This document shows positions 30,369-37,316 of a stretch of 37,316 nucleotides of DNA, one piece after another (the first letter of the stretch is position 1; each line of letters begins with the position of its first letter). This DNA is from Evernia prunastri (lineage: Eukaryota > Ascomycota > Lecanoromycetes > Lecanorales > Parmeliaceae). The notes under the pieces were generated by a model. The model was not told the origin of the DNA, made no database searches, and saw nothing but the letters and a program-made list of their open reading frames with translations. The position numbers were made by a program, and so were the translations under genes. Location: NCBI GenBank assembly GCA_003184365.1, contig NKYR01000207.1, positions 1 through 37,316 of the forward strand, read 5' to 3'.

Positions 30369-30748
30369 TCTTTATGACAAGCCTAGCAAGAAGATGTATT
30401 TATTCGTGGAGATATCTAGAAAGAGAACATTAACAGATTCGCGGAATGGAACTAGGGATTAGGAGCAGTAATTGGAAGAGTGGGGGGGAAGTAAGAAGTG
30501 GATGCTACAGCAGAAGGATGAGGCGCAGCAAGAAGGTTCGAGAATGAAGAATGTCTACCAGTGATTAGGCAACGAGAAGTCCGGTTGTCAAAGGATGCTA
30601 GCCCCACCCTTTTGTCATAGCTGCAGAGAAAATTCATAGGCGATGTGTATAAATGAGAAATGAGATACAGAAAATAGGAAAGGTAAAGTGGGCGCAAAAT
30701 AAAGGTAATATGGTCAACAATCAGAGTAGATGGCATCTATGCCAGCAA
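30369..30748 (+). repeat. LTR-like dispersed repeat, right copy
   Basis: It matches 2004-2370 in the same orientation, with a nearly identical core at about 30425-30475 and a diverged 3' half ending CATCTATGCCAGCA. The canonical TG start is mutated (TATGACAAGCC). It begins about 85 bases after the stop codon of the FHA-kinase gene. Confidence 0.5.
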
Positions 30749-30794
30749 AGGTCTACTAATAAGATCCATCAACCGGGCTAGTGGGTGATGGGTT

Positions 30795-30965
30795 GTCTCT
30801 AGACGTATCTAGTCTTTAGACGTAATACGTCCCAAGAAATATCGGGTCTGCAAACAGCTGTCTTGAGACATATTTGGTCTTGAGACAAGCGTCTGAAGAC
30901 TACAAGTGTCGGAAGACACGTAAGGTCTAGAGACGCTAGTCTCAAGACAAAAGAGGTCTTGAGAC
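30795..30965. repeat. Array of eleven 10-base palindromes GTCTNNAGAC, spaced 14 or 17 bases
   Basis: Sites start at 30795, 30812, 30829, 30846, 30860, 30877, 30891, 30908, 30925, 30939 and 30956. Eight fit GTCT-NN-AGAC exactly; 30829, 30846 and 30908 differ by one or two bases. Spacings are 17,17,17,14,17,14,17,17,14,17. It is the inverted counterpart of 3705-3845, next to the same minisatellite. Confidence 0.8.
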
Positions 30966-31109
30966 ACAGGTGAAAGCGGAGCCATTACATAACTTAAGGC
31001 TCTTACTCATCAGAAATTTTGAGAAAGTAGGCACTTTCAGGGGAGTAGGCTCTTTGAAGGAGTAAGCAAGGGGGTAGGCACATTCTTTTTAAGACCCCAC
31101 ATACTTAGA

Positions 31110-31570
31110 ATCCCTGCGGCATAATATCCCCTACGGCATTAAAGTCCCTACGGCATAAAATCCCCTACGGCATAAAATCCCCTGCGGCATCAAAGTCCCC
31201 TACGGCATAAAATCCCCTACGGCATAAAATCCCCTGCGGTTTCCCACTACCCTACGGCTTCTAATCACCCCAAGGGGTTTCTCTACCCTACGGTTTCCTC
31301 TACCCTACGGTTCCTATCACCGTGGGGGTTTCTCTACCCCTACGGCTTCCAATCAACTCGGAAATTATATGAATTTAGAAGTTGCACACTTTTTGAGACC
31401 CTACACATTTAGAATCCCTACGGTATAATATCTCCTACGACATCAAAGTCCCTACACCTTTTAGGTCTTTACACTTTCAAAATCTCTGCGATATAAAATC
31501 TTCTATGAGATAAAGGTCCCTAGACTTTTAGAATCTCTATACTTTTAGAGTTCCTATATTTCCAAAGCAC
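31110..31570 (-). repeat. 17-base minisatellite, inverted counterpart of the left copy
   Basis: Units CCCTACGGCATAAAATC and CCCCTGCGGCATCAAAGT run from about 31115 to 31230, then TACCCTACGGTTTCC-type units to 31360, and more decayed units (AGAATCCCTACGGTATAAT, CTTTTAGAATCTCTA) to about 31570. It is the reverse complement of the tract at 2945-3300. 31571-31685 shows no gene. Confidence 0.8.
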
Positions 31571-31685
31571 ACACAATCCACGTAGCCTCAGAATTCTCAT
31601 TATAGAGACTTTATTTCCTTCAAAGTTCCTGCTTTGTTTAAGTTCCTCCCTCAAAATTGTCTCAAGTCTGTAATTTCAAAATAGT

Positions 31686-32280
31686 CATGGTCCACCCTAT
31701 CAGCCGTGGTGTGCACCGAAAGTGGTCCACCCCATGAGTAATGGGGTACACCAGAAATGGCTTACACCACGCGCAGTGATTTACACCATCAGCGATACAA
31801 CACTCTTATGGCTAATCGCAGCTCTGGCGATTCATTGACTATTGTCAAGGAACGAGGTATTGGCGAAGAATGTGCATTATTACTAGGCTATATTATACGT
31901 AGGTGAAAGGCCAAGACGAAAGATGTTACGAGAAGCTGGGGCAGGGCCAGCTGCTATCTAAATAGAAGCTGGCGCACGGTCCTTTAACCCACATCTTCAT
32001 TTCCCATATACCCGATATGCGCGGATGATGTAAAGGTTAAACGAGACTAGGCGAGATCAGCACGAGACGAGGCTGCACCATGACAACTATCCATAAAGTC
32101 ATGCGTAGTTGAAGAATAAACTATTCGTGGAGATTTCTCCTAGGACCGTTCTCTAAGACGTCCCACAGGCAGGATACAAAGAGCAACAAGAAATATGCAC
32201 CGGGTAAATGACATAAGCACGACTCAGCTCTGCTCTATTCGAAAATTCCATAGACCCCAAGCAGATACCAGCAGTTCACC
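31686..32280 (+). repeat. Dispersed repeat, right copy, interrupted by a solo LTR
   Basis: Bases 31686-31842 and 32086-32280 are collinear with the copy at 11560-12290, from TGGTCCACCCTATCAGCC through GACATAAGCACGACTCAGC. The interruption is the LTR described separately. It lacks the 320 bases that separate the blocks in the middle copy. Confidence 0.8.
31843..32085. mobile_element. Solo LTR, 243 bases, with 5-base target duplication ACTAT
   Basis: The insert begins TGTCAAGGAACGAGG and ends GCACCATGACA, with 5-base inverted ends TGTCA/TGACA. It is flanked by ACTAT on both sides (31838-31842, 32086-32090). The homologous site at about 11768 has one ACTAT and no insert, so the uninserted state is seen in the same window. 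TG..CA ends, 5-base duplication and size fit an LTR retrotransposon left as a solo LTR by recombination. Confidence 0.9.
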
Positions 32281-33299
32281 GGAAGGAAACCGAATTCAAT
32301 AACAAAGGTGGATCAGCTGGCGCGATTTTGTCACGCGGACGTTGCATTAATCATCCGCAGAAATGGAAGGTATTATACTTATCGATCGACTGATCACGAA
32401 CTATAGCCTCCTAACGTAATAGAAATCGTAGGTATGAACAGGATATATCGGTCTTTAAGCTGACTTGAGCCATCAGAAAGCCTCGTACTTGCCTATCAAT
32501 CTGCTGTCCAAAGACTTTGATCACACCAGTTGTAAGATTTCGCATAACTCAAAGGTGGAGGAACCGTCAAATGAGAGGTCTGGTTCGGTTGAGACTTCGA
32601 AAGGCATATGAGTGTTGAGGGATCTGATGTCGCATTGCATACATTTAGCAGTGCGAATGATGCTATAGGGTAGCGATGTTGAGTAGCATGGGTAGAAACA
32701 GGACAGGTAGAAGTAGGATAGGGTAGAAGCAGAAAGATGAGAAAGAAGTGGGTATACCTTTGACCCTGAAAATAAGGGTCCTATTTTGACCATCAGTCAC
32801 GTGAAACTTCCAATATATAAATAGCCAGAGGATGAAGCTAGCACTGGCAGAGACAGCCCTATGAAGCGCAGCGAAAGAAAGCAGCACCGTAATAGCCAGT
32901 ACCGTAGACACCAGTACTGGTAGAAGTGGGCGAAGAAGCAGGTTCTAGGAAACAGTGCTTTCCTAGGTTCTCCTACGTCCTGTAACCCAGAACCTCAATT
33001 TTCATCGAAGTCGGGCTCTCTCAAGCGCAGTATCAGGATTCTATGCCATCCTAGGTGCGGTTTGCTAAGAGCCGCATTGTCCCAATAAGAGTATGCTCCT
33101 ACTGGGCTGGCTCCCAGGAGAGATGTGCTAGTTAGCCCTGGGAGCTCCCGCTTAGGAACGTCCCTTTACAAAGACCCCATTAGCCCAACATAGGCCCAGG
33201 ACCCACAGGACATTTTGGTGCACATGAGTTCTGGGCATATGAACTTTTTGTTCGACCTTTTGTGGTTAAATTTTGTAGAAAAGGGCGGTAAATGAGAAT
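32281..33299. other. No gene recognised
   Basis: A TATA-like AATATATAAATAGCC (about 32810) and phrases resembling the LTR-like repeat at 2250-2310 (GAAGCGCAGCG, CCAGTAC) suggest old LTR debris around 32640-32960. Open minus-strand frames at 32521-32911 show no family features. Confidence 0.35.
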
Positions 33300-33935
33300 G
33301 TGCGTGTCTTCATAACATCTTGTGCACGAGATCCGCGACACCGGCGACATTGCAGTCGCCACAGCGCACAAACCAGGGATCCCTTTCGAACGCAAAGCTT
33401 GACATCTCAGACTCCAGCGACATCCAATCAGCCTTCGTAACCGCCTGTAATAAGTTCGGCCGCGTTGATGAGGTGGTCAACAATGCAGGGTACAGTGGAC
33501 CTTTTGAAGGGCTATCAGATAGCTAGATCCGGACACAGATTGGAATCAATTTCTTCGGTTTGATCAATGTTACGAGCACGGCTGTGGAGGCTATGAGGTG
33601 TTAAAAGTCTAATGGAGGTTGGATCATACAAGTCACCTCTACCGGAGGCCAAAGAGGGTAAGGCTCCCTTACAAATCCCCCAGAATACAAATCCTACTAA
33701 CATCTATACATGTTCAACATCTACTGCGCCTCCTATGGACCTCCCCGCCAGCGCCACCCAACTTGCGATCACATGAGCACCGAAGAAGCAATTGAGGGTG
33801 ATTGTTGTGGCAGATGCGTATGAGGCGATCATGGTGAAAACAAGTTTGAGGGAGGGACTGAGTAATTCTACTGATGTTGAGGGGTGTAAGGCTCCTTGAA
33901 GTGGCTACGTTGAGATAGTGCGGGCAATGTACAGA
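33300..33935 (+). pseudogene. Short-chain dehydrogenase/reductase (SDR) relic
   Basis: The plus strand reads KLDISDSSDIQSAF, then KFGRVDEVVNNAGYSG, the NNAG motif of classical SDRs, and after a TAG (33524-33526) IRTQIGINFFGLINVTSTA and, after a TAA (33602-33604), GGWIIQVTSTGG. A GTAAGG donor with TACTAAC branch follows near 33659-33700, then a partly matching YCAS (the SDR catalytic Tyr region lacks its Lys) and DLPASATQLAI-like C-terminal phrase. The N-terminal cofactor-binding part is in another frame. Both stops stand where the family has Gln or a similar CAG/CAA codon. It cannot make an enzyme. Confidence 0.75.
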
Positions 33936-34369
33936 AACATTGTATGTACATAGCGAATGGAGTAGATATATCCTGCCTTCTCCTGATCTTTAGCCTGTAC
34001 ACTCTTTTGCTCAAACAGAATTTCGGAATCCCCTGCTCACAAGCTCCAGGTCGAGCAAGTCATGGATGACTCGGCTCGGATAATAGGGCAGCGCTGTTTC
34101 CCCGATCGTCAAGCGGTACCAAAACTGTAGAGTGGCTGACCCGTACTGATCGGACGCGGTGTGTGTCTGAACTCGAATGGCTATTCTCGTTCCAAGTCTC
34201 CCAGTGACTTTCGAGGCAGTCGAGGAGATTTCTGCATAGCAAGTTTTTGCACGACTGTATCTAGCATATTGTATCCCGACCTCCTCTTATGATGTTTCTT
34301 TAAATCTCGACATGATTCGTAAAGCGTCGCGAATGTGCCTTTTCCGGAGATACAGGATTGGCGAACTCG
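33936..34369. other. No gene recognised
   Basis: A minus-strand open frame (34181-34399) contains a mildly coding-like segment (ATLYESCRDLKKHHKRRS) of unknown family that partly overlaps the conserved nuclease 3' flank. Nothing else is seen. Confidence 0.35.
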
Positions 34370-34615
34370 ATATGACCAGTCGACCTGGCAGCGTACCATA
34401 CTCAGCGCCCCATGACGTCTTCAGTCACCTCCATCGGAGCCCTTAGTGGTGTTGCACACCAAGGCACAGCCCTATGAATGCCTGAACGGCGAATGCACGC
34501 CATCCAACGTTCCAGCGGCAGAATCCGTGTTACGGGTAATGCACGACAGCTGGAGCGGTTGTGCTGGTAAACCAGTTTCCGCACGCCATCATCGCCGCAG
34601 ATGTACCTCTTTGCA
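34370..34615. repeat. Conserved 3' flank of the intact nuclease gene
   Basis: This stretch matches 12835-13080 at high identity, up to the stop codon of the nuclease gene. It is likely 3' untranslated sequence duplicated along with the gene. Confidence 0.65.
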
Positions 34616-36169
34616 CTAGAGCCTGGGTTTTCTATAGATGACTTGTGAGGCTTCAGGTCTCCTGCTAGGCCTCTTCTTGACTTGAGGCGCTTTCATGGAT
34701 TGTCGATTCGGGGAGACGTTGGGTGGAAGATTCGTTTGGGCTCTGACCGGAGTTCTGTGACTGGAGCTAGTCAACATACCAACGTCCAGGGCAAGCTCGT
34801 CAGTTGACGTCTCAGATTCTGGGTGAGTGGCCTCGTTCGATGACAATGATACAAAGCTCTGCGTGGATGAAACCAGATCTGAATGTTCCGCATCCGGCAC
34901 CTTGCCGTTCGCCGCAGCTATAAGCTCTTTTCGTTTCTCTTCCGCCCAGTCTCTAGCATTTCTCAAAGCGCTAGCCCCTTGTCGGAAGGTATCCGGAGCA
35001 TCGGTCATAGCGAACGATCTGAGTTGGGTCATGCGGTATTCGGTAGGATTCGTAGGAGCTTCGGACGGAGTCGGATGGGTTGTATACATGGTAAGGAGGC
35101 CACTATGGTGATAGGTTGATGCGATTGTATACGCGTTGTTGTCGAACAGCGTCTCCTGACCGACGTATGATCGAAGCTCGTGTATCCCCCGGGCACCCAC
35201 AGCACCGTCATATAAAGCTTGTCGCTTGCATACGTCTGTAGTCCCCTTTGGACCTTTCGCCTCCGTGAAGAAGTTGGGCAAGCACGGTGCAGCGGTATTC
35301 GTCGACGGCACGATGTAAGGCCCCAACTCTTCCCGGATCTGCTTGTTTAGATCCGCCGGACGGCTCCCATCGTAGCAGTCTGGCTTGGCCTTGGTGATAG
35401 AGCCATCAGTCAGGTGTTTGAGGTTTCCGAAGAGAAGGTTCTCCTGTGAGGGAATGTCGGCGGTGCCAGCAATGATCGGGAATGCCTTGCTCATTACAGT
35501 GTTTTCAGTTAATGCTTCTTCGTTGGTCTGCTGGAAGGTTTCAAATGCGGTCTCGGAGAAGCGCGAGGGGGAAAGAGACGGCCTTGGTTGAGTAATTCTC
35601 CTATTGATTTCCGTCCAATTGCTTGGTTTCTGAGCGCGATTATTCATGTGTATGCCATGATCAATGAGATGCTGCTCGAAGGCAGGGTCATATGCAGAGG
35701 ATTTCTTCGTCTTCGAGGAAATATCCGATTCTCTTCCAGTCTTGGCTCGTTTCCTAGAACCCGATTGACTTGACGACATCGTTCGATTGGAAGGAACGGC
35801 GGTTTCGGTTTCTGGATACTGGCATACAGTCAGAAGGCAATTTCAAAAGGGTTGGATGGAACTTACAGCTCTCAGGTTCCCAAGGCTTGGTCCACCGTGT
35901 CTTGCGAAGCGCTTGAGCTGTGCAAGGTCAATGTCTTCCTTGCCAGTCCGATCAGGCGGTAAAGGAGCAGCAGGCCACTCTGTTCTTCGATCAAACTCTC
36001 GAAGAGTGGGAGGAGTAAGCCACTGCCGTGACAAATTGTCCCAAAACCAGCTGGGTGTCCTGTGTCGTTGCTGCTTCTCGAGCTTTCGCCGTTTAGCGAT
36101 GGGCGGTGGTGAAGAGTCAGTCGTAGACTCTACTTCAACATACAGCTGTCGCTTTCGACTGCGGGGCAT
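34616..36169 (-). CDS. PD-(D/E)XK-like nuclease, intact, paired with a CK1-like kinase
   Basis: Two exons (35867-36169 and 34616-35818; 48-base intron with GTAAGT donor and CTGACTG branch) give 501 residues. The N-terminal module has basic patches (AKRRKLEKQ about residue 25-33), SWFWDNLSRQW, LREFDRRTEWP and LKRFARHGGP, a set found in many fungal proteins of unknown role. A second basic patch (GSRKRAKT) follows near 120. The core (about 200-400) contains Asp248 in KPDCYDG and Glu287/Lys289 in NFFTEAKGP, then a helix with KRQALYDGAVGARG, which I read as a PD-(D/E)XK nuclease fold; this is a pattern judgement, not a search. The Ser/Pro/Lys-rich C-terminal tail is low-complexity. The basic patches suggest a nuclear protein. 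Widespread fungal relatives often have Ala instead of the Glu; here it is kept. It diverges from the kinase at 36475 across 305 bases. Confidence 0.85.
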
Positions 36170-36474
36170 TGGAGTTTTCTCTAAAGGCAGTGAATCTCAG
36201 ACTTATGACACGTCTTTTTCCAGTGGATGATGGACAATCAAGAACGAGATGCAGATAGCGCGCGTCTCCGACAACCACGCTAGCGTATGAGTCATTTCGA
36301 ATTGCGGGGTTGATAGCCAATCAAACGGAATGACTGCTGCCTGAAAAACCCTAAATATATGTATGCGCCGGATAAGCACCCACACCTTTTGATTCCTCGT
36401 CCCATCGAAATGATAGTGTGAGCACCTTGTGCACTGCAGCTTCAAGCCTGCACCCACGTCTACCGGATTCGCAA
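36170..36474. promoter_or_regulatory. Shared (bidirectional) promoter of the intact nuclease/kinase pair
   Basis: The 305-base spacer between the two divergent ATGs contains a CCAAT box (GCCAATCAA, 36316-36324) and a TATA-like CTAAATATATGTATG (about 36349-36363). It is conserved with 8092-8498, apart from insertions in the left copy. Confidence 0.65.
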
Positions 36475-37316
36475 ATGGGGAACTTGGTGAGTATGTTGTG
36501 CTCTTCGATCTTGCCTCTCACCTATCCCTGACAAGACATGGCCACGATGTACTGACACCTCATCAGGATTTATGTATCGCCAGTAAGTATCGGCTGCAAA
36601 GGAGGATCGGTGGGGGCAGCTTCGGCGCTGTGTACATAGGTGACAGATGCGGATAGCCCAAGCCACTTCTTGAGGCTCATCACACGCCAGGAACCAACAT
36701 CGATACCGGTGAAGACGTCGCTATCAAACTCGAACACGTATCCATCGATCCCTCCTTACTGGAAGGCGAAGCTGATACCTATCGATCCCTTTCTGACGGT
36801 GTCGGTATTCCACGAGTCCACGCTTATGAGACGGAATGCGAATATAACGCGATGGTGTTTGATCTTCTGGGGCCGAGTCTGGAAGACCTTTTCAACTTCT
36901 GCCGTCGCAAGTTCTCTCTCAAAACCGTGTTGATCCTCGCCGACCAGCTCATTCGTCGTCTGGAATATATGCATTCCAAGCGTGTCATCCATCGAGACAT
37001 CAAACCCGAGAACTTCTTGATGGGTGTGGGGAAGCAAGGGAATCGGGTTTATGTGACGGATTTGGGCCTCGCCACGAAACGCCTTACTGCTCAGGTCAAC
37101 ACCGGTCGTGCCCGGAATCCACATTTAATTGGCACGGCCCGTTTTGCCAGCATCAATGGTCATTTAGTTGTTGGTAGGTGTGATATCCTCGATTCTTGCT
37201 GCGCGAAGACTAACGCCTAGTCAAGTGCAACATTGCTGCGATGATTTGGAATCCCTCGGGTACATGCTTCTCTACTTCCTCCGGGGCTCTCTCCCATGGC
37301 AAGGTCTCCTAGCCAC
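36475..37316 (+). CDS. Casein kinase 1-like kinase, intact up to the window end (partial)
   Basis: Exons 36475-36486 (MGNL), 36567-36640, 36691-37173 and from 37226 (open at the end) join in phase; introns are 80, 50 and 52 bases. Motifs: KYRLQRRIGGGSFGAVYIG, VAIK (Lys41), LLGPSLEDLF, HRDIKPEN (Asp131), TDLGLA (Asp152; Leu replaces the usual Phe of DFG), GTARFASINGHL and DDLESLGYMLLYFLRGSLPWQG. This is the Hrr25/CK1-delta-like family, normally phosphorylating primed acidic sites. The usual substrate-binding loop between DFG and GTAR (HIPYRE in the family) is replaced by NTGRARNPH, so specificity may differ. The gene is much closer to the left copy than to typical housekeeping CK1, and the frameshift of that copy lies beyond this window end, so it cannot be compared. 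Confidence 0.88.

Noticed and set aside
32521..32911. Small hydrophobic minus-strand proteins
   Set aside because: Low-complexity Ser/Leu/Phe content over LTR-like debris, with no homologous features.

Overview
The window looks like a repeat-rich, accessory stretch of a filamentous ascomycete genome (Pezizomycotina; a Leotiomycetes-like origin is a guess). The reasons are many short 50-80 base introns with GT..AG ends and fungal branch sites, fungal-type NACHT/ankyrin, GH18, MYND and chromodomain genes, LTR and MITE insertions, and stop codons that look like C-to-T changes at CpA (RIP-like). I saw no rRNA, tRNA or CRISPR. Three assembly joins are visible (single N at 13360 and 14861, N run 15851-15871), two of them flanked by what look like unmerged overlaps.

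Layout. 1-4439: a decayed chromodomain gene, then an LTR-like repeat, a GC-rich tandem/palindromic repeat, a 17-base minisatellite and an array of 10-base palindromes. 4440-9026: a MYND zinc-finger gene, a relic of the tail of a KilA-N gene, a relic of the stalk of a dynamin-like GTPase, and a divergent pair of a casein-kinase-1-like kinase (frameshifted) and a PD-(D/E)XK-like nuclease (truncated). 9027-12834: gene-poor, with a degenerate repeat tract, a second dynamin relic, a TPR relic and a dispersed repeat. 12835-16002: a mosaic of nuclease fragments, a KilA-N gene tail and a nucleoside-phosphorylase relic, joined by Ns. 16276-26020: three apparently intact genes: a GH18 chitinase ending in KDEL, a six-exon NACHT-ankyrin NLR and a coiled-coil/basic repeat protein, with a 607-base MITE between the last two. 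26531-30284: an unusual gene encoding FHA, an active-looking Ser/Thr kinase and three KilA-N/APSES-like modules. 30285-34615: repeats, including an inverted counterpart of the minisatellite/palindrome block of the left end and a solo LTR with an exact 5-base target duplication, plus an SDR relic. 34616-37316: an intact copy of the divergent nuclease-kinase pair; the kinase runs off the window end.

The most interesting content is (i) the nuclease/CK1-like kinase divergent pair, present twice with a conserved shared promoter, which resembles a split version of the nuclease-plus-kinase layout of fungal spore-killer proteins, and (ii) the FHA-kinase-triple KilA-N protein, whose C-terminal tail recurs twice elsewhere, once abutting a nuclease copy. 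These families appear to be co-amplifying and recombining here. NLR-type relics and an intact NLR nearby suggest a region of self/non-self or conflict genes. That functional reading is inference.
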